64,000 nt of DNA, taken from Hericium rajendrae. Its lineage: Eukaryota > Basidiomycota > Agaricomycetes > Russulales > Hericiaceae. The position numbers and the translations under genes are program-made. Below are positions 23,201-36,141 of this stretch, one piece after another. The first letter of the stretch is position 1; each line of letters opens with the position of its first letter. The stretch covers positions 600,501 to 664,500 of the forward strand of contig CM065879.1 in assembly GCA_033439255.1 (NCBI GenBank), given 5' to 3'. The notes under the pieces are model-generated. The model was not told the DNA's origin. It did no database searches and saw only the letters and a program-made list of their open reading frames with translations.

Positions 23201-25970
23201 GGTCCGCCGAAGCGAGCTGCTGCGACTAGGCGCAATAACGCGAGGATCACCGGGGTACAGATAAGCCTGGTTGGACACCGTCGCATCGTCCACGGTGCGA
23301 GAGTGCGTTGCATGCGATGTGCGGCGCGACAACGAGCCATTGCTGGAGCCGGAGAGCGAGTAGAAATCGGAGAGATCGGGAAGCGAGTCCATAGGCGGGA
23401 CGAAAGTCGTTGATGCGGAGCCAGAATTGGCACCGGAATGCGCACTGCTTGTCATGGATTGAATTGTGCGCATAGATCCAGTCGGCGAATGCGTCTCAGA
23501 GCGATCAGGTATCGTCACCGAGCGATCAAGAGCCTCCCTTCAGACAGAAACACACATCAGCATCGCGATGCAAATAAATCGACGAAATTACCCACCAAAT
23601 CGCGCTAACCCAGCGCACACGTTCGCGCGCAGATTCGGCTCCTAGTCGTTCGACACCATCACCATATAACAGCTGGAACGGACACAGCGTCTCCAACAGC
23701 CCCATCTCGCCCAGCTGTCCGCCGCCTTCAGCCTCCGCCGCGGCGCTCTGCTGTTTCGCAGCAATCGTTCCGACGTCGTCTTGAGCGGTAGGATGGGTCG
23801 GCGACGGCACCGATCGTACTTCCGTGCAGTTCAATAAGTCCAACGTGACAACGCCTCTGCCGCCGCCTGGTGCGGTCCACGAAAGCAGGAGCATATGCGG
23901 GTACAGGAGCGCCTGGCAGCGCTGCCATCTGTACGGCGCCGGTGCGTGGACATTCAGATACCACAGTAGACCAATGCGCAGCGGCTAAAGCAGAAAGACA
24001 TCAGCATACGTTTATCGAACGGTAGACATCCCACACCAGAACGGTGAGCAGGAGACAGAACAACATGAGGTCGGAAAAGACAAGATTAGATCAAGCGGAA
24101 GTAAAAATAGACCGCCCGATAAGGTAACCAAGAACGGGAACTCACTTCGCGGGTCGCGTTCGCGTACGGGCCAAGTTCTGCAAGGTCGAAGGGAGGCGGG
24201 ATGCTGCTGCTCAGCGACGTGACTGCAGTACGCGGAGTGTTCGGGATAGCACCTCCGAGGCTCTGTTTCGCCGAATCGTAGGGAGGAAGATCGCTCCTGC
24301 GTTTGCCCGGGTCACCGCTTCCTTCTGCTTCGTTCAACGCCTGCTCCCTCATTCGCTGGAAGCCGCGTTCCGCCCGACGCCTCAGGCTGAAGAAGCCCTC
24401 GGTAGACTCAGACGTCTGCTCTGTCATTGATGCGGCTATGACAGCAGGCGAACCGCGGTCGCTGGAGTTCCCTAGGGATGGCGTGCGGTCCTTCCAGGCA
24501 TTCACAATGTTGCGTACGGAGGTTAGAGGGGAGCGAGGAGATATCTGTGGCCTGCGCAGAGTGGACGGTGCCGGAGTAGCGGTGACGGTATCGCTGCTAG
24601 TGTAATAGCTAGGCGTGAATGTTCCGGTTCCTGTCGCGGTATAGGTGTTCGTTCCGGTATAGGTATTAGTCCCGGTATAGGTGCTGCTCTCGCCGACATT
24701 TGAGGCAGAACCAGTCCGGGGTTCCGATCCTGTCGTGCTTCCAGCGCGGAGAGCGGGCGAACGAATCGAGGAGTATGTGTAGCTGGAAGACGTCGCGGAC
24801 GTGCTGATGAACCTGTTTTTTGTCGGGGATGACGGCCGAGAGCTGTAGGAAGTGTAACCCGTGCTGCCTTGGCCGTAGCTGGTCGTCCCGAATGTGGGCA
24901 TCGACAGGCTGTTGGTCGTGGTATAAGGACTAGGCGACCGAGGGCCAGAGGGCGCAGAAAGTGTTCGGGTATGTCCAGACGTGAGAAGCGAGCCACTCCC
25001 AGTCTCGGATGTCGTAGTGGTCTTATCTTCGAAGAACGCGATCAGTTCGCCCGCCCGCCTCCCCGGTGGTGGCAGAGGACGATCGGATGGTCCTGGTTCT
25101 GTTGCTCCTCGCATGTGAGGAGACGGCAAGCCAGCTGCCGGTCCCCTGAACGCGCCTGAGTTGGGTCTGGAGCCAGTGAGATTATAGGACGTCGGACGCG
25201 AAGACGGATTTTCAGTTCGTTCGGTGATGGTGCTAAGGATCCTCCCGTCGCGAAGGGTATTTGTGAAGGGTATATAACTTGAATTGGTAGTGGTAAAACT
25301 GGGCGAGGTGCCCGATCCAGTCAGATAAGAGGATGGTGTGCCGGATGAGCCTTGACCGGACGAGCCATGAGACCATTCCGTGAGCGCATCTTCAACGTGT
25401 GATAGTTCATCGTCGATGTTTGTCAGAGCGGCTTCCACCTCTGCGGCGTCGCCAATAGAGTTTTCATCGGAATAGGTGTAAGAGTCAGAGTTTGAGTTAC
25501 GATAGCTTGACGGGGATGGTGATACAACGACACGTCGCATTTGGCGTCCGGACGACACATCATCGCTATCCGAAGAGTGCGTAGGTGTCCCTGTAAATCT
25601 AAGTCAGTACCAGCGCAAGGCTAACAAATGCATGAGGTAAATTGATCTCCGAGATGAAAGCAATGGCTAAGAGCCTGTCACTCGTGACGGTCTATTCCAC
25701 ATCAACGATTGCATTGAGCCTTTCTCCGACCATGCAGAACCCCCGCATTCTTGCCAATCCACCTCGGATCCAATGTCTACAATTCTACCAGCAGGAATAG
25801 ATCCAATGAGACCCACCTGAGCGCGTAGAGTAACTGTATCTTGATGGTGAGAGCGGTGGGTTGGATGGCGTTATGCTTGAGAAAGTCGCAGTCCCGAACA
25901 GAGGCGACCGAGGTCCTCCAGGTCGGGACGACTGGTCTGAAGACGAGAGATTTGACGAGTAATTTGACAT
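14250..25970 (-). CDS. Giant PH-domain scaffold with RS region and coiled coils (about 3,513 residues)
   Basis: Seventeen exons keep one frame: 25817-25970, 24146-25590, 23596-23984, 21101-23537, 19129-21048, 18935-19075, 18833-18883, 18591-18789, 16723-18531, 16593-16673, 15319-16536, 15191-15265, 15043-15134, 14888-14982, 14766-14801, 14434-14708, 14250-14374. Residues 1-530 are Ser/Thr-rich. Residues 534-670 form a PH-like domain (LLWYLNVHAP...RWQRCQALLYPHMLLLSW...RVRWVSAIW), whose final Trp is typical of PH domains that bind phosphoinositides or partners. Next come Ser/Glu-rich sequence with Cys repeats (about 1,025-1,110), helical pieces, a Pro/Gly stretch, an RS-rich region (about 2,530-2,750), long charged coiled coils (about 3,000-3,290) and a Pro-rich tail. 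No enzyme domain is seen. A membrane- or cytoskeleton-linked scaffold is inferred. A 60-nt in-frame stretch at about 19215-19275 may be another intron. The first intron (226 nt) is unusually long. Confidence 0.78.
22200..22445 (-). repeat. Cys-spaced tandem peptide repeats within the giant protein
   Basis: About five 15-17-residue repeats follow the pattern Y-x-T-(A/V)-x-x-C-x-(S/T)-(E/D), for example EYVTAEVCASD, TYTTAEVCPTE and EYNTAECRC. They end in a KPKEECKCPPP cluster. They are the only concentrated Cys in an otherwise Cys-poor disordered protein. Confidence 0.7.
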
Positions 25971-26444
25971 GTTTCTGGAAAAGTTAGTACATCTGAGACG
26001 TCAAGAACGAAGAGCAGAGAGCCAAAGCTAAGAGGCGGTCAATGCCACAGATTGCCGAACTGCTGCTGCTGCGAAACGTCAACATTTAGGGCCGGTCAAC
26101 TCGCGTACGCGTTTGGTCACCTGATCCTGTCGCGTAAATATTTCGAATTTTTCACTCTTTATCTTTCCCTTCGCCTTCTTCCTCATGCATTTTCCTTTTG
26201 GTTCTGCTATAACATTTGTAAAATACCAAGAAAATTGTTCGACCTCTTAGCTGAGGGAGATGCAGGTCTGTACGCCCAAAGTAAGGAATGTCGTTGTAAC
26301 TTGTATTGCGAGGGTCTTCAAGTTACGTAATCAGACCGGGGAGGTCTTCCAGGGTCCTCGAGGAGCGCCTTCCTTGTATCGGTCATCGTCGTCGGCGACC
26401 ACTCCTTGTTCTCCTCTCACCGAACACTCTTTCGAACGACCATC
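25971..26444. promoter_or_regulatory. Shared upstream region of the divergent giant gene and RBX1
   Basis: 474 bases separate the two start codons, which face away from each other. No further gene is seen, so promoters for both must lie here. No clear TATA or CCAAT motif was picked out. Confidence 0.5.
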
Positions 26445-27527
<1,083 letters not shown>

Positions 27528-28756
27528 ATGAGCCAACGAGAGCTATATGAGCAATTTTACGCTCAATTCCAGGCTTCACGCACTGGTCTGCCGTTGTTCA
27601 CTTCATAGCTATCAATGTCTCAATTTTCTCACATCTGCTAGCGCTAACCGCCCGCTTGGAAGCCGCAAAGACCAGTCCGAAATTCGATGCCGTCCAAGAA
27701 TTATCCATCGAGGTAGCGAAACTTAGGAAAAGCCTCGTGGACGGGACATATTTGTTGCCTGCCTATGACCAACGACAATGCGAAGACGTATGCTTCTCCT
27801 CTTTTCTTTCATTTTAAGCTCTTTAACTAGGAATTGAAACAGCAAATGACTGCTTTGGAGAAGTTGTTAGAAGAAATTCGAGCATCTGCAGCCCCGAAGC
27901 CGAGATTCGCGTTCAAGCGAAAGGCCAACGCAGCCTCTTCTTCGACATCGCAGCCCAGTCCGCCCAGCCAACTGGCCTCAAACCCTGCTAGCGGACCTAC
28001 CCCTTCTTCTCCTCAACCAATACCTCCTCAATCGACAAACTTGACGCTGTCCGGTCTTACCCATAAATATCTATCATTCGAGTCTCTTCCTCCAGCCTCG
28101 TCGAATGCATCTAGTTCCGATCTGGCCATCGCAGACCTAGATCACTGCATCGTAAACCTCTGCAGCTCTGCCTCCCATGATGATGCGAAAGACTCCACGA
28201 CACTTTCGAACAACGTATCATTGACAGCACTTCAAATTCGCGACATCCGTGATTCCATCTTGATTCTGCCCCTCGTGAAGGGCAGTGTCATGCTCCACAA
28301 CTTGACCAGATGCATCATAGCTGTCGGCTGCCATCAGGTGCGAACCATTGTTCCAAAGCACCGCCTCCGACTGACATCCATCCTCTTATCTAGTTCCGCA
28401 TGCACAATTCGACGGACATTGACGTCTACTTGTCCATCCAATCCAATCCAGTCATCGAGCACTGCTCCGCAGTCCGCTTCGCAGCCTACCCATCATCCCT
28501 TCTCCCATCATCAACAGCCGCCCCAGCTGTGAGCATTCATCTCGCGAGATCGCTTTTCCTGTATAATCTGATTTGATCCGTGCAGGAAACGAACCTTGCA
28601 GTGCAAGATTTCTCCCATATCCGCCAGACGCCGTCGCCCAACTGGTCGCTTATGACCGATGGGTCATCCATCGAGGACTGGCGTAGCTTGATCTCTGCAT
28701 CAGAGGCGTCTGTCGACGTCGCTCTGCGATTCCATCTGCCAAATCCAGCTGTGTAG
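27528..28756 (+). CDS. TBCC: Tubulin-folding cofactor C
   Basis: Five exons (27528-27585, 27642-27787, 27831-28337, 28394-28528, 28586-28756) encode 338 residues. The N-terminal ~100 residues are helical (YEQFYAQFQASR, ALEKLLEEIRA), as in the cofactor C spectrin-like part. A Ser/Pro linker follows. From about residue 180 comes the beta-helical TBCC/C-CAP domain: SILILPLVKGSVMLHNLTRCIIAVGCHQ, then FRMHNSTDIDVYL, VIEHCSAVRFAAY and NLAVQDFSHI. TBCC stimulates GTP hydrolysis on beta-tubulin in the cofactor complex that releases native tubulin dimers. In the catalytic region the Gln-Phe-Arg sequence spans an exon junction (CHQ|FRM) and is intact. Downstream, 29589-29915 carries a broken copy of the C-terminal exons. 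Confidence 0.88.
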
Positions 28757-29588
28757 GAACGAGGGCAGCGCACGTCAGACTGCAGTGCTTAATTATATCA
28801 GGGGTTTGGCAGATCATGACGGTGTGTAATCGAGAACTGTACCCTGCAGTTGCAAGGATGCTGTCTGGCCGGCATAGGCAGCCAGGAACTGTCTTGTATT
28901 GTAAGTACCTTATGAACGTCGAGAGTTTGTGCAGGAAAATCGAGAAACATCCAACGAGCATCAACAGGATAGACGCAAGGTTTTGGCCTCCTATGGCTCT
29001 GCGTAGTCGCATGTCTTCGTCAGGTGGGGCTGCGCCAGATGCTATGATAGGCATGTTGGACGTGCATCTTTGCTGATCACTAACTTTCTGTTTGTCACCA
29101 AGTATCTTGCCCATTTTGTTCATCCCTCTACCTTGTATTGCAGGGATTTTAGGCGCACATATCAACTGTCAGCCAACAACATTCAATGGAGATGCACCGC
29201 CAGCGACCCTGATGCGGATGGCTTTCGCCTGTAATAACCACGCACCAACGGCGAGTCAGCATATGAATGTTGCAGCGGCGCCAGGATCATGAGCCTCGCG
29301 TGATGACGATCGGGGAGGTAAGTTGTTTTGATTCCTGTAACGTCGAAAGGACTAAGCTAACGCTCACAGTCGTTTCAAGGTTTTTGTTTGGCCGTGGACC
29401 CTGATGGTTGAGTCAAGTTCTCCGGGATGAATCCATGATGGATCACGAGCCTTGCGCTCGGCTTGAGGCACCTCGAGACCTTCGGAGGGAGGATTGCGTC
29501 GCGGGCAATTGAAAGTCAAAGTTCCGTGTGCCAGCTAATCTAATGTAAGGCTGCGAGCTCTGTCACCCGACAAAATCGCCTTCAATTC

Positions 29589-29915
29589 CAGCCGGAAATC
29601 CCACTTTGCATGGGATATAACATCCATCCTCTCGTGCAGCTTCGCATGCATAATGCGACGGACATGCTGTCTAAGACTACTTGTCTGTCTCCTTCGATGC
29701 GGTGGTCGAGCAGTGTTCCGCGATCGGCTTCTCACCATCTCTTTCGTCTCCCCTCTTCCGCGATAGCCACACCATCTGTAAGCGTTTCACGTCAAAATCA
29801 CATTTCATGTCCTTCGCGATAGGCATGGAGCGAACCCTGCCGTCCAGCTTCTTGCAACTGGTCGCTCATGGATATCGGCATCTTATCGAGGATTCTCCGT
29901 CTTGATAGTCACATC
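29589..29915 (+). pseudogene. Broken copy of the TBCC C-terminal exons
   Basis: 29640-29790 matches TBCC exon 4: CGCATGCA(C/T)AAT..GACGGACAT, CTACTTGTC and GTCGAGCA.TG(C/T)TCCGC appear in order. The last intron donor position follows (GTAAGC). 29820-29915 matches exon 5 (CGAACC.TGC, CAACTGGTCGCT.ATG, ATCGAGGA). Small insertions and frame changes make it non-coding, and the N-terminal exons are absent. It is a host gene fragment duplicated downstream of its parent. Confidence 0.75.
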
Positions 29916-30809
29916 TCAAAGACATCTGTTGGTAAGACTCTGCGAAGACATATACCAGCGCGAGGTATGTAGATCGAGAGCAGGATAGGTCCATACTTTT
30001 ACCACAATGATCTGCCGGCGGTTAGGTCGATGACTCGATATATTGCAATGATGATGGAAGTCACCATGACCGCATGGCTACGCTTCTGAGTGATCTGCCA
30101 AGATCTGAGAAGTACTTTTTACAATGTATCCTACGACCTCTGCGCACTGGCAGAACGTGTACATCCATTCGGGAAGGTTATGCACCGCGATGCGACGTGC
30201 GATGCAAGATGCTCACCCCTGATTTTGTTATCAACACTCTGCCCATCGTTTCATCTAGACAGCATCTGTTCTTCTGCTGACCAGGGTGAAAACGCCTGCA
30301 ACAAAGTGATATATGCCTGCAGGGGTAGTTTCCGTATTTGTGCACAGCCTTCGCAGACACGTCGAAGAATCCCCGATTCCATGCAGCGTGTCAATGCGGT
30401 GCATCCCTGTGACGAACAAAGGATTTATTTAAGCAATGGGTGACTTTCCCCAGCAATTGATTTATGTTATGATATGTTTCGGCGCAGATCAACGCCAAAA
30501 TACGGCTCATCGGGGCAACCCGATTGGTTGACGAGGCCTTACGGGAGCGCTGTCAAGCAGAAAAGAGGCCTCTATAACATTGATTTATCCTGGGAAAAGT
30601 CATCCAATGTCTGTCTTTATTCGTGAAGTGACATCTGCAGGACCTCTTCACGATATTCACTCCCCCCTCCGACTCGACGTTGGACTCGAAGCGTGCTAGA
30701 CGCGTTTCAAACTTCTGCTGTGCGCACGTGCACATCTCGATCTCTGCCCATACCGCGTATCTTGTTGTCCGTTTTTCCTTGGATCACCAGCTCGACAGTC
30801 TCAACAAGT

Positions 30810-31225
30810 ATGGCAGATGGCATAGAGTTATTGCTGGTATCTTTGGATGCTGTTGTAAGTCCTTTATTGTCACCAGGTCGGGCAGAAGCGCTGACACGTC
30901 CATCAGGCATCGTCGTGGCCTCCACCTTCTCTGCATTCTGCAATACAGGTGCGCAGAATACGGCATGTGCCTCCATGATCCTGCTCTAATATTTGTGTGT
31001 ACGGTAGGTCCCGCGCCGGGCTCGAAATGCTGCGGATCCGGGCGTGACGAGGACAGTCTCTACCCTGACAACCGAAGTCTCTCAGAGGGTCCCATCAACT
31101 GGCAGCCAACAACCTCGGACGAGATGCACCAGACTAGTGGTCCCGAAATGGAAGACCCTTCGCCTGTAGTTGGTCGGCCTGCGCCTACAGTCAATCGGCC
31201 TACGAGCGGAGCACCGGGATCATGA
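30810..31225 (+). pseudogene. Second copy of the small Cys-rich gene, probably broken
   Basis: Three exon-like blocks line up with the gene at 31847: 30810-30854, 30907-30948 and 31008-31225. The middle block has the same 42-nt length as in the intact copy. The last block reads GPAPGSKCCGSGRDEDS and ends in GRPAPTVNRPTSGAPGS, clearly related to the intact copy. The first block is one base short, so the ATG at 30810 does not join the final frame. It is either a pseudogene or starts in an exon I have not found. Confidence 0.5.
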
Positions 31226-31846
31226 TCTTTGTGTGATAACTGTCGTAGAGGTAGGCTCTTTTACTTCTGCAGTTCTTATGGGACCCAGAGAATGCTGACA
31301 ATCATGTCAGATTTTGTTTGGGTCATGGACTTTGATAGTCTAGCTTGAATCTGACCTTTCTGGGCCTGAATTTATCATGGATCACGAGTCTTGCGTGCAG
31401 CCTGAGGCGCGCGGCGGTACTCAGGGTTATGATACATTACAAGCAAAGGCTTGCAAGGCCATTGCTATGTCGTCTTCTCATAACGAAACAATCACGGATA
31501 TCATGTGGGATTCCATTTCGCTTCTTCTTTCTGATCAATACCGCCATGCACAGCCTTCAATTGGTCACCTCGTTCAAGGATTTCCGATTTCCCAGGTTAA
31601 TGCAGTGCATCTACGTACTTCTAGCACAGAATTCTAAATCAACAGCATCTGCAATTCCTTATGTATCGCGGACATCTATTGGGTGGCCTCCCACGACATT
31701 TCGCTCCTGCCCCACCTTCCGACTTGACGCTGGAAGAAACGCGCTAGACACGTACCAAGCTCGCCTATCTCGATTCCCGCCCATACCGCATTTCACCGAC
31801 CACATACCCGTCTATTCTTGGATCGCCAGCTCGATTCTCAGCAGAT

Positions 31847-32263
31847 ATGGGAGACTTCGTTGATCTTATGGCTGCTATGTGCGGGTGCTGCTGTGAGCCG
31901 TCCATCGTTATCGAGTTCTGCAGGCGCGCTTATGTTCACGCCAGGCTTTGCCATCTCCCAAGCATCCCCAGCATTGTGCAACCCAGGTACGTAGACCACC
32001 TGCTCGTCCCTCGTTCTGCTCTGAGTACTGTCTGCGCGGTAGGCCCCTTGCCCTGCTCGGGCATATGTTGTTCGTGCTGCAATTCTAGACGTGAGGAGGA
32101 TAGCATATACGATGACGATCGGAGTCTGGCAGAGGGTCCCGTCACCCGGCAGCCGCAGGAGATGAATCAGCCCAGTGGTCCTGATGCTGGCCGTCCTTCG
32201 TCTGCGATGACACGGCCTGCGCCGACAGCGAGTCTGGCTACGAATGGGGCACCGGCGTCATGA
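31847..32263 (+). CDS. Small Cys-rich hypothetical protein
   Basis: Exons 31847-31892, 31945-31986 and 32043-32263 (introns 52 and 56 nt) encode 102 residues. The N-terminal half holds clustered Cys (MCGCCC, PLPCSGICCSCC), followed by an acidic stretch (REEDSIYDDD) and a Pro/Ser-rich tail. There is no clear signal peptide. Paired Cys followed by acidic residues resembles small palmitoylated membrane-surface proteins of fungi, but that is inference. The splice layout is supported by the copy at 30810, which keeps both introns at the same places. No family name can be given. Confidence 0.55.
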   Translation: MGDFVDLMAAMCGCCCEPSIVIEFCRRAYVHARLCHLPSIPSIVQPRYVDHLLVPRSALSTVCAVGPLPCSGICCSCCNSRREEDSIYDDDRSLAEGPVTRQPQEMNQPSGPDAGRPSSAMTRPAPTASLATNGAPAS

Positions 32264-32825
32264 TATTTCTGTAACGACAGTCATAGAGGTACAGTAAGTC
32301 GTTTTACTTTTGTAAGTTCGATGCGACTAAATTAATACCGACAATTGTTTCAGGTCTTTTGCCGGTCATGAACCTCGATAGTAAAATTTCAATTTCAACT
32401 TTCGGGGCATGAGCCTATGGTGTGCCACAAACCTATATTTATCTCGGGACGCTCGGAGGCCTGGATCAGAAAGCTTGCGTACCCGGTAGTTGTAAGTAGG
32501 AATCGGCATGCCCTGCAGTCTCACGCAAGTTGGCTGGCTCCGTCGTCTATACAACATGATCTCCAATCGGAAGTTCCACTCTGCGTATGCCTTCTCATCC
32601 ATCGGAAAGTGTATTCTCGAGGTGAGCAGCTGACTGCACTACTGACAACTGTATATACTTTTGGCTCGTAGGTGTATCAGGCGTCAGCATGCTCTCATGT
32701 TCTATCAATATCCTGTCGGTCGGCCCTGACTACTGGCGATATCCTATTTATGCCGTTCTCAGCACGTCACATCAGTCCCAGCATCCTTCAGGATCGCCTT
32801 CGCTTCTATCTTCTTTCCCTCAACA
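32264..32825. other. Intergenic, end of the duplicated zone
   Basis: It contains the last decayed duplication block (to about 32.45 kb) and the upstream side of the methyltransferase gene. No gene is seen. Confidence 0.45.
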
Positions 32826-33947
32826 ATGGCTGCTCATAACTCCAGACCGCCTCCCGAACAACTCATCACGCTGCTTGACGAGAAAGAATACAACCTCAAC
32901 GAGGAGGAAATTGCTTTCTTCAAGCAACAGACAGGAATACAATGCGATGAAGAGCTGAAGCAGCATTTGCTGAGAATACGGGCCGAAGCGTTCGCGGTAT
33001 GGTCTGAGCCGGTCGAGGCGTTCCTCCAGCTCGACTGATGTTGTCATACATGCAGATATATCCGTATCCGTGTATTCGCCTCTTTGGGTTCACGAAGTCA
33101 GTCAGATGTCCGCTCCTCACGTTACTAGTTCTGAGTGACCGTGTGCAGACTGTGGATATCCACGTTGCCTGCTTATCAGAGCGTCCTAGAGCTGGGCAGA
33201 CGAAGAGAGCGCGCCATACTCCTTGATCTCGGCTGTTGCTGTGAGTGAATTGATGCCCAAATGGTCCCAATTGACTTATTCATCACCTAGTCGGGACTGA
33301 TATCCGCAAAGCCATCGCGGACGGCTACCCACGCGAGAACGTGGTCACCTCCGACTTGCGGCAAGGTTCAGAGATTTTTGTTCTTCCACCGCGGTCATCC
33401 TAATCTGCGTGCGTCCGCAGGCTTCTGGGATCTCGGACACAAGCTCTTCAACGACACGTCTGAGAGCTTCCCGGTTCCCTTCGTCGCCGGCGATGCCTTC
33501 GATCCGGCCAATCTCGAGAGCGTGCCGCCCTTCACCGCAGACTCTCCACCTACCACCCCCGCCCCGCGTCTGACAAGCATCACATCCCTCAATCCCCTCC
33601 GAGGCCACGTCTCTATCATTTATGTCTCTGCGCTTTTCCATCTCTTCGACGAGGGCCACCAGCTGCAGCTCGCGCGTGCCTTGGCCGGGCTTCTCTCGCC
33701 CGCGCCGGGCTCCGTAATCTTTGGATGGCACGGCGGGCTTCCGCAGAAGGGCCTGCGGTCGGAACCCTCCGACGGACGCGATATGTTCTGCCATTCTCCG
33801 GAGAGCTGGGCGGAGATGTGGGACGGGGTCGTGTTTGCGAAGGGATCGGTGAAGGTGGAGATGAGGCTGACGGAGCTCGTGCACGACGACTTTACTGAGG
33901 CAAGGGCCAAGTTTTACGTGATGTCATGGGCTGTCACGAGGTTGTAG
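32826..33947 (+). CDS. S-adenosylmethionine-dependent methyltransferase
   Basis: Five exons (32826-32996, 33056-33096, 33149-33240, 33291-33365, 33421-33947) encode 301 residues. A helical N-terminal part (LLDEKEYNLNEEEIAFFKQQTGI) and an YPYPCIRLFGFTK segment precede the Rossmann fold. Motif I is LLDLGCCFGTDIRK at about residue 100; the acidic strand end is VTSDLRQGFWDLG; a later strand reads SIIYVSALFHLF. This is a basidiomycete family of class I methyltransferases often found near secondary-metabolite or stress genes. The substrate is unknown. No biosynthetic core enzyme lies nearby, so nothing here assigns a pathway. Confidence 0.82.
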
Positions 33948-34418
33948 GTGAAGTCGTTACCTGATGGGATGCTATGAATGTATTAGATGCGTGTACGAAT
34001 ATTGTGGAAGGTGGACTCAGCCACGACGCCGAGCTCGAGAAATGAAGAGAAGACCTTGTTTCATAACGCTGAACGCGAACAGCTCGGTCAACGAACTACA
34101 TGTAGTATGATTGCGGTTTCCCGAGTGAATGAAGTAGAAATAATCGAGACGAACGTCGGACAAGAACTGCTACATATCGTGCAACAGTCTGGAGGACCTG
34201 ACTTCGACGGATAGTGAACTGTGGCGACAATATCCTGTGTAAATACTATGAGTAAATAGACATTTGAGAAGCTCTGAGCGGCACACACGTTTCTTTCAGA
34301 AGGATTGAGTCGGTCAGAGGAGGTTGTGCTCAGTTATTTACGAGAGGGACTGCGCTAAGTGTCATGGGATTCCTTGCCATAGGCGCGGCATCCTACGTAC
34401 GATTTAAATCACCAGAAG
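33948..34418. other. Gap between convergent genes
   Basis: It separates the methyltransferase 3' end from the minus-strand F-box gene 3' end. No gene is seen. Confidence 0.5.
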
Positions 34419-36141
34419 CTATGAGCATAGAGTATAACAGAACAAGAAGAAGGGTTCGCTTGCCGCTGCGACAACAAACAACCCGTCATCCGTGATTAAG
34501 TTCGCCAGTATACAGTGCCCATAATGGTGCTTCACATGCACACATTTCTTCAGGTATGGATGTCGCAAAACTAGCTCGTTATCGAAACAGGTATCGGCAA
34601 AAACGAGGGATTCGCCAGGGTGCATGCCGGTGGATGCGGCCCTTGCCACTCGACGAGGATTGAAGTCCAGGACATTGAGCACCGAGCCAGAATGGACCGC
34701 AGAAGACTGCTCCACGTAGCGCATACCAGCTGTGGTCTGGGGCTCAAGCGGCTCCCGCTGCGATTCCTCTGATGCCCAGACGACACAAGATTTCCAATCG
34801 TCCCAAGGAAGAACGAGCTGTTGGCTGTTTTCAGGCTTCTCCTGCAGTTTCGCCATGAGCTTCGACTGTGAGACAAGGAGTCTTCTGGTCTGCATGCCGA
34901 CTGATTCATTGAATCCCCGCATATCAATGTTGATGAGGTTATCCGCGTTAGGAGCTGGAGGAAACACAGACGATTGGCGACGACTTCGAGGGCTGTGGAG
35001 TTGTACCTCATGTCTCCCCGTGCTTGGAAAGTCAAATAAGAATGAAGGCACCAGCAAGGCGTAGTCATAATTCGATCCTGCAAGACATCCTTCGGAAGGC
35101 GCGTTCCTTTTCTGGAGATCGTGGATAGCTAGGCCTGGAGCGTGTCCGTTTGTCGTTGATATATTGGTATCCCATATCATGCCCAAATCATCCGTCATAA
35201 GCATCAGATTAGTTCGCATACCACGAATTCGCTGGCAAATCATGATATAAGCCATAGAGATCCACAAACTGGCAAGGGGCTTACCTTTTGAAGGACACCA
35301 CTTTTCCAGTTCCACATGACCGTATCAGATCCAAAGGCGCTCGCGTTGTCGTAGTCGAAGCCCAACGTGCTAATACTTATGATGTCGCCTAGAATACAGA
35401 AACCGGGTATTTCTATAGCGCCTATTTGGAAGGTGAGCGAGGCTCGTAACTCTCCAGAGCCAACTGCGAGGGAGTGAGCTTCGCCTGTTGTTACGGAGCG
35501 CAGTAGGATGCAGACGTGCATTTTATGTCTGCAAGGAAATCAGTGCCACACATAGAAACCGGAAAGCTGACTGTACTCAATGGGCACAAGCGACGCGATT
35601 GCGATTAAGTCTTGGTCAGGATCAAAGGACAATGTCGCGTAGTTCCCGACATCTGGTAGCGGCCATATATTGACTCGAGCGGAAAGCGATCCTGGCCCGA
35701 AAGGTTTATAGCATACCTTCCGTTCGGATTGGTCCACATAGACGATACTGTCACCACTGAACCTCCACGTGAAGGGCGCACTGTCCGACATCTTCATCAC
35801 AGACAAGATATCTCCTCCCATGCCCGTCCTCCATGCCGTTTGCTTGTGCCTCAGAAGCTGCAGTCGCCGAGGAATGCTCATGTTTCCAGGACAGTTGTCT
35901 TGTACTTCATGCACCTCGAGCTCTATTTGATACTGAAGTTCATCTGTGTCGCGGACCAACATATTCCAACGAAGACAGACCTTCGGCATGAAACAGGTGA
36001 TCAGACTGAGTCGTAAACCAAAACAATCACACCCACTTGAGCACATCGTAGCAGTGACTGCAGCTTGAGTTTGCGAAAAACAGATACCGTAAGCTCCGTA
36101 GGCAGCGACAGAATGGGTGCACCCCCGGCCTTAAACTCCAT
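34419..36141 (-). CDS. F-box protein of a local paralogue cluster (A)
   Basis: Exons 36037-36141, 35577-35980, 35285-35528 and 34419-35231 (introns 48-56 nt) encode 521 residues. The F-box is at residues 8-50: ILSLPTELTVSVFRKLKLQSLLRCAQVCLRWNML is its core when both exons are joined. The long C-terminal part has beta-rich patterns (DQDLIAIASL, GDIISISTLGFD, DTVMWNWKSGVLQK, NLMLMTDDLGMIW, NLITDDGLFVV), suggesting a propeller-like substrate receptor of an SCF ligase. Closest relative in the window is the plus-strand gene at 46858, with identical exon layout. The target is unknown. Confidence 0.83.

Larger units (their letters stand above)
28757..32450 (+). repeat. Decayed tandem segmental duplications
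   Basis: At least three units share ordered blocks. Their ends at about 29.29, 31.23 and 32.26 kb share a GATCATGA/GTCATGA end, a G.CAGTC.TAGAGGTA block and an ATTGTTTCAGGTTTTTG-like acceptor. The first two also share AT(C)CATGATGGATCACGAG(C/T)CTTGCG. The unit includes copies of the small Cys-rich gene and, at 29.6 kb, a TBCC fragment. The blocks are diverged. Outside the listed features no intact gene is seen. Confidence 0.55.
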
